From assembly GCA_026418675.1 (NCBI GenBank), contig JAOAAX010000012.1:1-59169 (forward strand): DNA of 59,169 bases, read 5' to 3'. Below, piece by piece: positions 1-9,418 of the stretch; positions within the stretch are counted from its first letter, which is position 1; each line of letters starts with the position of its first letter. Made by a program: the position numbers and the translations under genes. The stretch is from Chthoniobacterales bacterium (GTDB lineage: Bacteria; Verrucomicrobiota; Verrucomicrobiia; Chthoniobacterales; DYNR01). Under the pieces are notes generated by a model, which searched no databases, was not told the origin of the DNA, and was given only the letters and a program-made list of their open reading frames with translations.

Positions 1-647
1 ACATACAACCCCTCCTCCTCCGCCACCCTCTGCGCCTCCTCCTCCACCACCATCCCCGCCACTGCACCATACAACACCTTCCCCTCATACCCAGATGCTA
101 TCCGCCGAATCTTCCCCAGCCGCTTCCCATGTTCCTCCACTGCTTCCCGCGTCAGCCGACTCTTGCATTCCACCGCCACCACCACCCCCTCGTCCTTCAC
201 AATCAAATCCACCTCAAATCCCTCTCCTCCCCCTCGAAACGTCACGCGCCGATTCACCTCCCGAACCTCCAAACCCTGCTCCTGAAACAGCCGCAACACC
301 GCAGGCTCCACCATCTCCTCCACAAATTCCCCTAACCGATTCCCCAAGTCCCCAAACCGTCGCGACAAATTCTCCACTGTCTGCTTCAACTCCAAAACCT
401 GTTTCGTCGTCTCCCTCACTTCCTTCCCTGTTTCCTCTATCTGCTTCCCCGCTCGATCCAATTGTTTCCCGGCTTCCTCAATCTGTTTTGCCATCTTCTC
501 GATCTTCTCGTCCGTTGACTCAAACTTCTTGTCCGTCGCCTGAAACTTCTTATCCGTCTCTTGAAACTTCTTGTCCGTTTCTTGGAACATCTGTTTCGTC
601 TCCTGAAACATGCGCCACACTTTCTCAAAATTCAGTTCGTCCGACAT
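1..647 (-). CDS. Coiled-coil PD-(D/E)XK-like protein (DUF3782-like), partial
   Basis: An open frame runs from an ATG at 647 off the left edge with no stop, so the C-terminus is missing (215 codons visible). Residues about 15-85 form a charged coiled coil built on near-perfect copies of the unit TDKKFQE, followed by a globular part. That part carries a nuclease-like core: an acidic residue in FEVDLIV, then AVECKSR about eight residues later, which is the D...ExK pattern of the PD-(D/E)XK fold. The architecture matches proteins usually annotated DUF3782; the name is from memory of the family. The function of such proteins is not established. A decayed relative lies at 36605-37190. The frame is missed by simple ORF calling because it is open at the edge, and proline-rich frames on the opposite strand are its shadow. 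Confidence 0.8.
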   Translation of the reverse strand, partial: MSDELNFEKVWRMFQETKQMFQETDKKFQETDKKFQATDKKFESTDEKIEKMAKQIEEAGKQLDRAGKQIEETGKEVRETTKQVLELKQTVENLSRRFGDLGNRLGEFVEEMVEPAVLRLFQEQGLEVREVNRRVTFRGGGEGFEVDLIVKDEGVVVAVECKSRLTREAVEEHGKRLGKIRRIASGYEGKVLYGAVAGMVVEEEAQRVAEEEGLY

Positions 648-1148
648 ATTTCAAACATTTTGAAAATTCTGCATGATAGTCAAGACCTTGTTCTCGCTTC
701 CAGTCTTCTTGGAAAGCAACGGAGGGGGGATCAAGATTGATGTTTCCTGTGTTGATGACTGAAGTAATGGGAGATCACACCCGGGACTAGATGAGGAGAA
801 ATGAAGTAAATCGGTAACCGTGTTGAAGAGTTTTCACGCAAACTCCTCCCCAGCCATTCTGCTTCATAGGAAGGGGGAAGTAAACTGCCGGTTTTTCCTC
901 AGACGAAAAGGGTTCTGTTTCGGAAAATCTTGCATGTGGTCTACCCAGTTCGGGAGTTTCCGAAGTTACGGAGCGACTTCCTTTGTTCTGAAGAGCTGCA
1001 AGCAGCTCATTGGGGATAATGTGAGTCGTTATTTCGGAGGGGATAAATACAGGTTCAGTTGGCAACTCCCCCTTACCCGGGAATACGACTTTGGGCGCAT
1101 AGAAAAAAACACGTCTTTGCCGGTTGAGTAACCATTACAGATCCCTAG
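648..1148. other. Intergenic region without a supported gene
   Basis: About 500 bases between the 5' end of the coiled-coil gene and the 3' end of clpB. Short open frames on both strands (for example 820-1131 plus and 787-1065 minus) have no recognisable domain and no convincing ribosome binding site. I looked for SRP RNA, RNase P RNA and tmRNA core motifs and did not see them. It presumably holds the promoter of the leftward gene ending at position 1. A short palindrome AGCTGCAAGCAGCT lies near 1000. Confidence 0.4.
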
Positions 1149-1175
1149 GAACAGGCGGGAATTGGTCCGCTGTTC
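1149..1175 (-). terminator. Possible clpB stem-loop terminator
   Basis: GAACAG and CGG pair with CCG and CTGTTC around a short loop, with one bulged G, a few bases after the clpB stop. There is no T-run on either side, so intrinsic termination is uncertain. Confidence 0.3.
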
Positions 1176-1179
1176 TGGA

Positions 1180-3789
1180 TTATTGATTCTGAGAAATGTA
1201 AGGATCAGACGAAGAAGGCGAGGGGATTAAGGAAAAAGTAAGTTGGTTCGCGTGAAAGTCGCAGCGTATTTGAGAACCTTCGGGGTAGCGGCCTTCGAGG
1301 ATTTCGAGGCTGAGTGGATCAAGGATATGGCGTTGGATGACGCGTTTGAGGGGGCGTGCGCCAAAGGCGGGGTCGTAGCCTTCGCGGGCTAGGAAGTCGC
1401 GTGCAGAGTCGGTGAGTTGGAGGGTGAGGCCTTGTTTTTCGAGGCGGCGGCGGAGGCGTTCGATTTGAATGTCAACGATGGCGTGGAGTTGGGACCGGTC
1501 GAGGCGGTCGAAGATGATGGTTTCGTCAATACGGTTGAGGAATTCGGGACGGAAGTGGGCGCGAAGAGCTTCGGTAACGCGGCGGTTGCGTTCTTCGCGC
1601 GAAAGGTCGTCGTCCATGATGAAGTGGCTGCCGATGTTGGAGGTCATGATAATGACGGTGTTTTTGAAGTCCACGGTGCGGCCTTGGCCGTCGGTGATTC
1701 GGCCGTCGTCGAGGACTTGGAGGAGGACGTTGAAAACTTCGGGGTGGGCTTTTTCGACTTCGTCGAAGAGGACGACGCTGTAGGGGCGGCGGCGGACTGC
1801 TTCGGTGAGCTGCCCGCCTTCGTCGTAGCCGACGTAACCGGGGGGTGCGCCGATGAGGCGGGAGACGCTGTGCTTTTCCATGTATTCGGACATGTCGAGG
1901 CGCACCATGGCTTGTTCGTCGTCGAAGAGGAATTCGGCGAGAGCTTTGGAGAGTTCGGTTTTGCCTACGCCGGTGGGGCCGAGGAAGAGGAAGGAGCCGA
2001 TGGGGCGGTTTTCGTCCTGGAGGCCGGCGCGGGCGCGGCGGATGGCGTTGGAGACTGCGGAGATGGCGGCGTCTTGGCCGATGACGCGCTGGCGGAGGCG
2101 CTCTTCCATGTGGACGAGTTTTTGTTTTTCGCCTTCTTGGAGGCGGGAGACGGGGATGCCGGTCCAGGAGGAGACGACTTTGGCGATGTCGTCTGGGGTG
2201 ACTTCCTCTTTGAGGAGGGTGGAGCCGGAACGCTGTTTGGAGGTCTGGGCTTCGAGTTCGCGTTGGAGTGCGGGGAGGCGGCCGTATTGGATTTCGGAGG
2301 CGCGGGTGAGGTCGCCGCGGCGCTGGCAGAGTTCGAGTTCGGTTTTGAGGGCTTCGATTTCTTCTGCGATTTTTTGGGCGCGAGCGATTTCTTCTTTTTC
2401 GCGGAGCCATTGGGCGCGGAGGGCGTCGGCTTCGGTGCGGGTATCGGCGAGTTCTTTTTCGAGTTTGGCGAGGCGTTCGCGGCTGGCGGGATCTTTTTCT
2501 TTTTCGAGGGCTTGGCGTTCCATTTCGAGCTGCATGATTTGGCGCTCGAGGCGGTCGAGTTCCGTGGGCATGGAGTCGAGTTCGATTTTGAGGCGGGAGG
2601 CGGCTTCGTCCACGAGGTCCACGGCTTTGTCAGGGAGGAAGCGGTCGGAGATGTAGCGGTGGGAGAGGGTGGCAGCGGCGATGAGAGCAGCGTCTTGAAT
2701 GCGCACGCCGTGGTGGACTTCGTAGCGTTCTTTGAGTCCGCGAAGGATGGCGATGGTGTCTTCGACGGAGGGTTCGCCGACATAGACGGGTTGGAAGCGG
2801 CGTTCAAGGGCGGCGTCTTTTTCGATGTGTTTGCGGTATTCGTCGAGGGTGGTGGCGCCGATGGTGCGGAGTTCACCGCGGGCGAGTTGGGGTTTGAGGA
2901 GGTTGGAGGCGTCAACGGCGCCTTCAGCGGCGCCTGCGCCGACGATGGTGTGGAGTTCGTCAATGAAGAGGATGATTTCGCCCTGGCTAGAGGTGACTTC
3001 TTTGAGGAAGGCTTTGAGGCGTTCTTCGAATTCGCCGCGGTATTTGGCGCCTGCGAGCATGGCGCCGAGGTCGAGGGCGATGATGCGTTTGTTTTTAAGG
3101 GATTCGGGGACGTCGCCGGCGACGATGCGGCGGGCGAGGCCTTCGACGATGGCGGTTTTCCCGACGCCGGGTTCACCGATGAGGACGGGGTTATTTTTGG
3201 TGCGGCGGGAGAGGACTTGCATGGTGCGGCGGATTTCGTCGTCACGGCCGATGACGGGGTCAATTTTTCCTTGGCGGGCGAGGGCGGTGAGGTCGCGTCC
3301 GTATTTTTCGAGGGTTTGGTATTTGTCTTCGGGGTTTTGGTCGGTTACGCGCTGAGAGCCGCGGATGGCGGCGAGGGCTTGGAGGAGGCGGTCGCGAGTG
3401 ATGCCAGCGGAGGCAAGGAAACGTGCGGCTGGGGAGCGGCTTTCGGTGAGGGCGAGGAGGAAGTGTTCGGCGCTGAGGAATTCGTCTTTGAGGCGGGCCA
3501 TTTCCTCTTCGGCGCGGTCGAGGGTGCGGCGGAGGTCATTAGAGAGGTAAGGTTGTGCACCGCCGTGGACGCTAGAGCGGCGGGAGAGCTCGAGCTGGAG
3601 GGCATCACGGAGGTTTTGAGGGGAGGCACCAGCTTTTTCAAGGAGAGGTGAAGCGATCCCATCTGTCTGTTCGAGCAGTGCGAGGAGGAGGTGTTCTTCG
3701 GAGATTTCGGCATGGTGGGCTTTGGAGGCGAGATCGAGGGCAGTGTTGAGGGCCTCCTGCATTTTTTGTGTGAAGCGATCGGGGCGCAT
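1180..3789 (-). CDS. clpB: ClpB disaggregase (Hsp100 chaperone)
   Basis: 869 residues, the normal length for ClpB. The protein is an ATP-driven hexameric cytosolic chaperone that pulls polypeptides out of aggregates together with DnaK. Seen in order: the double Clp N-terminal repeat (about 1-145), first AAA+ domain with Walker A GEPGVGKT at about 205-212 and Walker B ILFIDELH, the long coiled-coil middle domain (about 400-525) that distinguishes ClpB from ClpA/ClpC, then the second AAA+ domain with GPTGVGKTE and VVLFDEVEK, and a C-terminal D2-small domain. The last about 20 residues are a Ser/Pro tail of no obvious function. The ATG start gives the standard N-terminus beginning MRPDRFTQK. No CIRCE-type inverted repeat was seen in the AT-rich 80 bases upstream, so the mode of heat-shock control is not evident. 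Confidence 0.97.
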   Translation of the reverse strand: MRPDRFTQKMQEALNTALDLASKAHHAEISEEHLLLALLEQTDGIASPLLEKAGASPQNLRDALQLELSRRSSVHGGAQPYLSNDLRRTLDRAEEEMARLKDEFLSAEHFLLALTESRSPAARFLASAGITRDRLLQALAAIRGSQRVTDQNPEDKYQTLEKYGRDLTALARQGKIDPVIGRDDEIRRTMQVLSRRTKNNPVLIGEPGVGKTAIVEGLARRIVAGDVPESLKNKRIIALDLGAMLAGAKYRGEFEERLKAFLKEVTSSQGEIILFIDELHTIVGAGAAEGAVDASNLLKPQLARGELRTIGATTLDEYRKHIEKDAALERRFQPVYVGEPSVEDTIAILRGLKERYEVHHGVRIQDAALIAAATLSHRYISDRFLPDKAVDLVDEAASRLKIELDSMPTELDRLERQIMQLEMERQALEKEKDPASRERLAKLEKELADTRTEADALRAQWLREKEEIARAQKIAEEIEALKTELELCQRRGDLTRASEIQYGRLPALQRELEAQTSKQRSGSTLLKEEVTPDDIAKVVSSWTGIPVSRLQEGEKQKLVHMEERLRQRVIGQDAAISAVSNAIRRARAGLQDENRPIGSFLFLGPTGVGKTELSKALAEFLFDDEQAMVRLDMSEYMEKHSVSRLIGAPPGYVGYDEGGQLTEAVRRRPYSVVLFDEVEKAHPEVFNVLLQVLDDGRITDGQGRTVDFKNTVIIMTSNIGSHFIMDDDLSREERNRRVTEALRAHFRPEFLNRIDETIIFDRLDRSQLHAIVDIQIERLRRRLEKQGLTLQLTDSARDFLAREGYDPAFGARPLKRVIQRHILDPLSLEILEGRYPEGSQIRCDFHANQLTFSLIPSPSSSDPYISQNQ

Positions 3790-3869
3790 GGAAAAAAAGT
3801 TAATTTTTTATTATATAGATCAGTAATAAGTTCTCTTTAATTGACTAAAAAATAAAGTTTATTGTAGGA

Positions 3870-4232
3870 TTAAATATTGGAGGTTTGGATGATGCGGTTT
3901 TGCTCGTCGAGAACAACGCACGACGGGATATGTTTATCAGATTCTTCAGGATTAAAGGAGCCGAATGCCATAATCGTGAGGCGGTCACCTGGTTTACCGA
4001 GGTGAGCAGTTGCTCCATTCAGCTCAATACAACCTGAGCCCCGTGGGCCTAGGATAACATAAGTTTCGAAGCGTTCGCCGTTGCTTAGATTGCCAACGAG
4101 GATACGTTCATAGGGACGGAGACCCACGAACTCGGCTAAGTCGGCTGCAATCGTTAGGCTGCCATCGTAATCTATATTTGCAGCAGTGACTGTCGCACGG
4201 TGGAGCTTGGATTTGAGCAAAATAAGTTGCAT
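3870..4232 (-). CDS. panD: Aspartate 1-decarboxylase proenzyme
   Basis: PanD converts L-aspartate to beta-alanine for pantothenate and coenzyme A synthesis. It is a pyruvoyl enzyme made by self-cleavage between Gly24 and Ser25. Here the site is DGS in NIDYDGSLTI at exactly those positions, preceded by the conserved start MQLILLKSKLHRATVT (substrate-binding Lys9 present). At 120 residues the protein has normal length. Conserved NGATAH and GDRLTIMAF stretches follow. It sits alone between clpB (80 bases downstream) and aspS (174 bases upstream), so it probably has its own promoter in 4233-4406. No PanM/PanZ-type maturation factor is seen nearby. Confidence 0.95.
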   Translation of the reverse strand: MQLILLKSKLHRATVTAANIDYDGSLTIAADLAEFVGLRPYERILVGNLSNGERFETYVILGPRGSGCIELNGATAHLGKPGDRLTIMAFGSFNPEESDKHIPSCVVLDEQNRIIQTSNI

Positions 4233-4406
4233 GGAGTCGGAGCAAGTTGGTTTGGAATTAAAACATGTCTTCTGGATGGAGAAAATGCAAAGAGGTCTGA
4301 TGTTTTAAAGGGTTTTTTAAATGGGATAATTCTATCATAAAAAAAAATTCTTAATAAGGATACGGAAGGATTTTATAGGTTAGTTAACTTGATAACAAAG
4401 GAACAG

Positions 4407-6194
4407 TTATTTTCGTAGGGTTGGGGGAACGGTCGAGGCGATGGCTAGTTCGCGGAGTTGGCGCGGCTCGGCTGGAGCAGGAGCTCCAGTCATGAGCTCC
4501 TGGCCACGGTTGTTTTTCGGAAAAGCAATGACATCGCGTATGGTTTCTGCACCAGCTAAGAGCATGATGAGCCGGTCGAGTCCCAGAGCGATTCCTCCAT
4601 GAGGAGGAGCCCCGAAGCGGAAAGCACGAAGGAGGTGACCGAAAAGCTGTTGCTGTTGTTCGGGCGAGATGCCGAGGATGTTGAACATTTTTTCCTGGAG
4701 TTGGGCTTCGTGGATTCGGAGGCTTCCGCCACCGATTTCAACGCCGTTAAGGACAAGGTCGTAAGCTTCTGCCCGGGATTGAGAGAACTTCTCGGAATCG
4801 AGGAGAGGAAGGTCTTCGGTTTTTGGTCGAGTGAAGGGGTGATGGACAGCATTCCACTTAGCCTCTTCTTCGCTCCATTCGAGGAGGGGAAAGTCAACGA
4901 CCCAAAGAAAGTGGAGTTTTTTGTCGCTTGGTATGAGGTTTTGAAGTTCCGCGATGCGGAGGCGGATCCGGCCGAGGACGTTGCAGACAGTTTGCCACTG
5001 ACCAGCGCCAAAGAGAACGAGATCCCCATCACAAATGTTAAGACGGGAGCGGAGGGATTCTTTTTCTGTGGAAGAGAGGAATTTGGTGATAGGCGATTTC
5101 CATTCACCGTTTTCAACCTTGATATAAGCGAGGCCTTTTGCTCCATGGGCGACGGCGAGCTCCGTCAGAGCTTGGATTTGTCCGGTTGTAATGGAGGCAA
5201 AGCCCTTAGCGTTGATAGCTTTAACAACACCTCCGCTGTCTAAAGCATTGCGGAAAACTTTGAAGTCGGATGAGGTAAAAATGTCGGAGAGGTCATGGAG
5301 AAGGAGGTTGAAGCGGGTGTCTGGTTTGTCGGAACCGAAGCGGTTTATAGCTTCGTGGAAGGAGATGCGTGGGAATGGAGTAGAGATTTGGTGTTGGTGG
5401 GTGTGGGCGAGAATTTCTCGGATTAGGTTTTCAATGAGGCTGAGGAGATCATCGCGTTGAATAAAAGAGACTTCGATGTCGAGTTGTGTAAATTCGGGTT
5501 GGCGGTCAGCGCGGAGGTCCTCGTCGCGGAAGCAACGAGCGATTTGGAAGTAGCGTTCACAGCCGGCCACCATGAGGAGTTGTTTGTATTGTTGTGGAGC
5601 CTGGGGGAGGGCATAAAAAGTTCCTGGATTGAGGCGTGATGGAACAAGGAAATCGCGGGCGCCTTCGGGGGTGCTCTTAGAGAGGATAGGAGTTTCTATT
5701 TCGAGGAAGCCGTGGCGGTCGAGGAAGTCGCGGATGATTTTGCAGATGCGGTGACGAAGGTGGAGGTTTTGGAGCATTTCTTTGCGCCGGAGATCGAGGT
5801 AACGATACGTGAGGCGGAGGTCTTCGTTCGAAATTCGCTCGTCAAGAGGGAAGGGGAGAGGTTCAGCACGGTTAAGGATCTCGAGTTGGTTTGCTACAAG
5901 TTCGATTTCACCAGTAGGGAGCTTTGGATTCTCTGTGCCAGGAAGGCGTTTTGAGACCGTTCCAAAAACGGAAATTACATCTTCGGTTCGGAGTGAATGA
6001 GCCAATTGGGAGGCCTGTGGAGCCTCTTCCGGACGAAAGACAACTTGTGTGATGCCAGCGCGGTCGCGGAGGTCAATAAAAATGACGCCGCCATGGTCGC
6101 GGCGAGATTGAACCCAGCCACAGAGTTTGTGTTGAGAACCAGCATCCTGCGAGCGAAGAGAGCCGCAGTCAATTGTTCGGTAAGGAGATGTCAT
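4407..6194 (-). CDS. aspS: Aspartyl-tRNA synthetase
   Basis: 595 residues, the size of bacterial-type AspRS. It charges tRNA-Asp in the cytosol. Domains in order: N-terminal OB-fold anticodon-binding domain (about 15-105, with CGWVQSRRDHGGVIF), class II catalytic core with motif 2 FRDEDLRADRQPEF, the bacterial GAD insertion (about 290-400), and motif 3 in GLDRLIMLLAG near the C-terminus. The gene starts 30 bases after the hisS stop, so the two synthetases form a hisS-aspS unit. Because gatC and gatA occur at 31.8-33.6 kb, this AspRS could be of the non-discriminating kind that also charges tRNA-Asn, but that cannot be decided from the sequence by eye. Confidence 0.96.
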   Translation of the reverse strand: MTSPYRTIDCGSLRSQDAGSQHKLCGWVQSRRDHGGVIFIDLRDRAGITQVVFRPEEAPQASQLAHSLRTEDVISVFGTVSKRLPGTENPKLPTGEIELVANQLEILNRAEPLPFPLDERISNEDLRLTYRYLDLRRKEMLQNLHLRHRICKIIRDFLDRHGFLEIETPILSKSTPEGARDFLVPSRLNPGTFYALPQAPQQYKQLLMVAGCERYFQIARCFRDEDLRADRQPEFTQLDIEVSFIQRDDLLSLIENLIREILAHTHQHQISTPFPRISFHEAINRFGSDKPDTRFNLLLHDLSDIFTSSDFKVFRNALDSGGVVKAINAKGFASITTGQIQALTELAVAHGAKGLAYIKVENGEWKSPITKFLSSTEKESLRSRLNICDGDLVLFGAGQWQTVCNVLGRIRLRIAELQNLIPSDKKLHFLWVVDFPLLEWSEEEAKWNAVHHPFTRPKTEDLPLLDSEKFSQSRAEAYDLVLNGVEIGGGSLRIHEAQLQEKMFNILGISPEQQQQLFGHLLRAFRFGAPPHGGIALGLDRLIMLLAGAETIRDVIAFPKNNRGQELMTGAPAPAEPRQLRELAIASTVPPTLRK

Positions 6195-6224
6195 AAAATT
6201 GCAGTGATGCGAATTTGGTTTTGT

Positions 6225-7490
6225 TTAAGTTGTCTTAAGATTTTGGATAATTTGGTTGAGAGATTGAGGGAGCGACTGGGAGTCGAGCTCAATTTCTTTT
6301 CGTTGGGCGAGAATTTTGAGTTTTACACGTGGCCATTCTGATCCGACGAGCAGAGCGAAACGAGCGCCAGCAGCTTCTGCAGAGGCGAATTGCTTGGCTA
6401 CTTTAGTAGTTGTAAGTGGGAATTCGACTCGATAACCGCTGGAGCGTAATTGGGAAACCAAACTGATAGCCTGTGGGCGGAGGGAAGGTTCGGCAAGAAT
6501 CAAATATATCTCGACATCAAGGTCGTTTGAAAGCCAATCATGGAATTTTTGGAGGGTGTGAGGAGTTTGTAGGATGAGGTTCGATAGGACAACGTCGCCC
6601 ATACCGAGCCCAACAGCGGGAAGATGTAGAGAACCATCGCTTAGAGTATGGGCGAGGGTGTCGTAACGACCACCGCCGGCAATAGCTCGGTATGAGCGTT
6701 GTCGGTCAAAAATTTCAAATACCGTGCCTGTGTAATAAGCGAGACCGCGAACGATGCGAAGATCGAGCTGGATAAAATCGGAGCAACCATAAGCGGTTAA
6801 TTCGGATAATAAGGTAGAAAAAGCATCTTCTGGTGGAGAGTTTATAAATTGGTAAAGTGCTTCTGGGGATATGCCGAGTTGGATGAGCCGATGTTGAATG
6901 ACTTCAGGAGGATCGCGTTCGATTTTGTCAACGATGGATAGAAGCTCAGGAAGTAAATTTTGGGGGATATTTTGAGCATTAGTAAAATCGAGCCATGCTG
7001 AACGAGAGCTAAGGCGAACGACTATGTCGCTAGGAGTAAAGCCTAATGAGCGGAGTATATGGATTGCAAGGGCGATAAGTTCGGCATCTGCAGTGGGGGA
7101 AGATTCGCCGGCTATATCGGCATTGAATTGGGAGAATTCGCGGAGGCGGCCTTTTTGCTGGCGTTCGTAGCGGAAAAAGTTTCCGATGTTGAACCAGCGA
7201 ATGGGTTTGCGAGCAGAAGGGGCATGAGAAATAAGCATTCGTGTGAGGGAAGGGGTAAGTTCCGGACGGAGGGCAACCTCACGGCCGCCTCGGTCCGTAA
7301 ATCGGTAAAGCTGTTCAAGGATTTCGCTGCCGGAATTTTTCTTTTCGTAGAGGGAAGCAGGTTCCAGTGTTGGGGCTTCGTATTCGCGGAAAGCAAAAAG
7401 GCGCGCAGAAGTTCGCCATGTATGGAATATGTAGCGGCGAATCGCGAAGTCCTCCGGATAGATGTCACGAAAACCGGGCAGAGGATGCAT
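6225..7490 (-). CDS. hisS: Histidyl-tRNA synthetase
   Basis: Class II synthetase that charges tRNA-His. I place the start at the ATG giving MHPLPGFRDIYPED (421 residues); the frame extends 14 codons upstream to a TTG, which would add a non-conserved tail. Seen: LRPELTPSLTRM, motif 2 RYERQQKGRLREF, the His-specific GLAYYTGTVFEI, motif 3 AGGGRYD, and a C-terminal anticodon-binding domain (about the last 95 residues). It is the first gene of a two-gene unit with aspS. The 457-base region between it and the divergent sigma-factor gene should contain both promoters. Confidence 0.95.
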   Translation of the reverse strand: MHPLPGFRDIYPEDFAIRRYIFHTWRTSARLFAFREYEAPTLEPASLYEKKNSGSEILEQLYRFTDRGGREVALRPELTPSLTRMLISHAPSARKPIRWFNIGNFFRYERQQKGRLREFSQFNADIAGESSPTADAELIALAIHILRSLGFTPSDIVVRLSSRSAWLDFTNAQNIPQNLLPELLSIVDKIERDPPEVIQHRLIQLGISPEALYQFINSPPEDAFSTLLSELTAYGCSDFIQLDLRIVRGLAYYTGTVFEIFDRQRSYRAIAGGGRYDTLAHTLSDGSLHLPAVGLGMGDVVLSNLILQTPHTLQKFHDWLSNDLDVEIYLILAEPSLRPQAISLVSQLRSSGYRVEFPLTTTKVAKQFASAEAAGARFALLVGSEWPRVKLKILAQRKEIELDSQSLPQSLNQIIQNLKTT

Positions 7491-7947
7491 GGCAGGGGAG
7501 AGATTTTTCGGAGAATTCGAAGATGTGTGCAAGAATTAGACTTGATGAATTAGGAAAATTTTTGCACTGCATGCGCAAAAAAAAAGTGAATGAGTTTTTA
7601 AAAGAGGATACTCAGATAATTTTTAAAAAAGTTGAAAAACTTTAATGAAATGGGTTGCAAAGCAGTAGAAATTAAATAAATTCAATTAAAAATGACCTAG
7701 AGGGCTTTTATATTTGTGGATTAATTTGTATTTTGTGAGGTTTCCTTCAAGGAAACAGGTTATTTTTTTTGATTAAGGGGAATTTTTTTTGAACGATAGA
7801 TTATAAGGGGTGTCTAACTACTCAGCGCAGGCTTTCCTTTTGCCGAAAAGGCAAAAGAGGAAGTGAAGCCGGAAATGCTTGAGGATCGTTTCTTCAGAAA
7901 AAGAAGAGAACGAGAATCTAGCAAAGCAAACCAGGGAGGTAAACAAT
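7491..7947. promoter_or_regulatory. Divergent hisS/sigma-factor intergenic region with two hairpins
   Basis: AT-rich, no supported gene. Two stem-loops point toward the sigma-factor gene. The first, at 7740-7756, is GTTTCC-TTCAA-GGAAAC, followed a few bases later by a run of eight T, which resembles a weak intrinsic terminator. The second, at 7837-7857, is CTTTTGCC-GAAAA-GGCAAAAG, a perfect 8-bp stem about 90 bases before the sigma-factor start and without a T-run. Together they could form a leader that attenuates or stabilises the mRNA. This is inference; no promoter boxes are convincing by eye. Confidence 0.4.
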
Positions 7948-8799
7948 ATGAACAACGACGAGCTCGATACAGGTTTGCAGCAATATCTGAAGGATATTGC
8001 AAAGTTTCCGCTTTTAACGGTTGAGGAGGAGAAGAAATTGGCCAAACGGATTCGGAAGGGCGATGTTGAAGCTAAGCAACAAATGATTCGGAGTAATCTT
8101 CGCTTAGTGGTAAAAATTGCTCGTGACTACGCTGGGTTGGGTTTACCATTGTTGGATTTGATTTCTGAAGGGAACATAGGGCTCGCAAAAGCTGTGGAGC
8201 GATTTGATCCGCGCAAAGGAGGTAAATTGAGCACGTATGCTTCGTGGTGGATTAAGCAAGCGATCAAGCGGGCTTTGGCCAACCAGACAAAAACTATTCG
8301 TTTGCCGGTTCATTATGTTGATAAAATTGCAAAGGTTCGTAGGGTGAGTATGCGAATGGCTGAAGAACTGGGACGAGAGCCCACGGATGCAGAAATTGCT
8401 GAGGAATTGGGTTTGCCAGAGTCGAAGGTGAGCGCTTTAAAAAATGCGGCAGTTCGGCCTGCCTCTTTGGATGCTTCCATTGGAAACGATGAAGATTCGG
8501 CAGAATTAAATGAGATTATCGGGGATACTTCCGTTTTAAGTCCATTCGAACAACTCCGTGATAAAAACTTGCGTGACGAATTGGCAGATGTTTTGTCAAT
8601 ATTAGATGAACGGGAAAAGAAGATTCTCAACTTTCGTTTTGGGTTAGATGGCTCAGCTCCGAAGACGTTAGAGCAGGTTGGAGCAAAGTTCGGAGTCACT
8701 AGGGAAAGGATTCGTCAGTTGCAAAATATCGCATTGAATAAACTTCGTCGTGAACTAGGGAAAAAAGAAAATCCGGTTTATTCTGAACTGGAAGATTAA
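7948..8799 (+). CDS. RNA polymerase sigma-70 family factor (short RpoD/SigA type)
   Basis: The start chosen is the ATG giving MNNDELDTGLQQYL, with a clear GGGAGG ribosome binding site seven bases upstream (283 residues); an in-frame ATG at 7879 would add 23 charged residues. Region 1.2 (LQQYLKDIAKFPLLTVEEE), region 2 (RSNLRLVVKIARDY, LISEGNIGLAKAVERFD, YASWWIKQAIKRAL), region 3 and region 4 with the helix-turn-helix VTRERIRQLQNIALNKLR are all present. Region 1.1 and the non-conserved domain of large RpoD are absent. The HTH and region 2 are of group 1/2 type, so it is either the primary or an RpoS-like factor; which one cannot be told without the rest of the genome. Confidence 0.93.
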   Translation: MNNDELDTGLQQYLKDIAKFPLLTVEEEKKLAKRIRKGDVEAKQQMIRSNLRLVVKIARDYAGLGLPLLDLISEGNIGLAKAVERFDPRKGGKLSTYASWWIKQAIKRALANQTKTIRLPVHYVDKIAKVRRVSMRMAEELGREPTDAEIAEELGLPESKVSALKNAAVRPASLDASIGNDEDSAELNEIIGDTSVLSPFEQLRDKNLRDELADVLSILDEREKKILNFRFGLDGSAPKTLEQVGAKFGVTRERIRQLQNIALNKLRRELGKKENPVYSELED

Positions 8800-8849
8800 A
8801 TATATCCTCCTTTGGAGCATCTAAGGGGAAATTTTGAGCGTTTTATTTG

Positions 8850-9362
8850 GTGAAGAAACTTATTTTGATTGTAGTAAATTTTCTTTTGTTAAGAGTTATG
8901 ACATTTGGAGGTGAATCCTCAACGGAAAGGCCAGAGCTTCGGGAAAAACTTACGCCGCTTCAATATGAAGTTACCGTGAAATGCGGGACTGAGCCGCCGT
9001 TTCGTAATGAGTATTGGGACAATAAGCGGGCGGGGATTTATGTTTGTGTTGTAAGCGGAAAGCCGCTTTTTTCCTCTTTGGATAAATTTGATTCAGGGAC
9101 TGGGTGGCCGAGTTTTACGCGTCCTTTGGATGAGTCAGAGATTGTGCGGAGGGTGGATTTTAGCCATGGTATGGTGCGTGTTGAGGTTCGGACAAAAACA
9201 GCCGATACTCATCTCGGTCATGTTTTTGACGATGGACCAGCTCCAACTGGGTTGCGGTATTGTATAAATTCTGCTGCGCTACGGTTTATACCTTTTGAAC
9301 GATTAGAGGAGGAGGGGTATGGCAAATGGAAGAATTTGTTTGATGCAAAGAAAAGTAATTAA
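8850..9362 (+). CDS. msrB: Peptide methionine-R-sulfoxide reductase, exported
   Basis: MsrB reduces the R epimer of methionine sulfoxide in oxidised proteins. The catalytic Cys is in [12 protein letters not shown] near the C-terminus, with the conserved GTGWPSF and [10 protein letters not shown] upstream. The two CxxC pairs that bind zinc in many MsrB proteins are not seen, so this is a zinc-free form. The N-terminus (GTG start, [16 protein letters not shown]) is a short basic stretch followed by a hydrophobic segment, consistent with a signal peptide and export. The gene follows the sigma factor by 50 bases and precedes msrA, and the pair probably repairs envelope proteins. The start could be the TTG one codon upstream. 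Confidence 0.92.
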   Translation: MKKLILIVVNFLLLRVMTFGGESSTERPELREKLTPLQYEVTVKCGTEPPFRNEYWDNKRAGIYVCVVSGKPLFSSLDKFDSGTGWPSFTRPLDESEIVRRVDFSHGMVRVEVRTKTADTHLGHVFDDGPAPTGLRYCINSAALRFIPFERLEEEGYGKWKNLFDAKKSN

Positions 9363-9405
9363 GTTTAGAGAATTTAGTTTTATGCTTGGCTGGCTGCAAT
9401 TTTTG

Positions 9406-9414
9406 TTTTTTTTT
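9406..9414 (+). repeat. T9 homopolymer tract at the msrA 5' end
   Basis: Nine consecutive T. An ATG at 9382 opens a frame whose hydrophobic start (MLGWLQFLFFF) runs into this tract and then stops at TAG after 17 codons. With one T fewer the same ATG would read straight into MsrA, giving it a hydrophobic leader. Such tracts are typical sites of slippage. Confidence 0.5.
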
Positions 9415-9418
9415 AATA

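Noticed and set aside
95-676. Plus-strand 193-residue Pro/Ser-rich open frame
   Set aside because: It is the antisense shadow of the minus-strand coiled-coil gene; the repeats come from that gene's heptad-like codons.
820-1131. 103-residue frame in the clpB/coiled-coil intergenic region
   Set aside because: No recognisable family, no ribosome binding site, competing frames on the other strand of similar length.
1417-3651. Long 744-residue plus-strand frame inside clpB
   Set aside because: Antisense to a perfectly conserved ClpB; Phe/Gly/Glu/Val-rich composition is the mirror of clpB codons.
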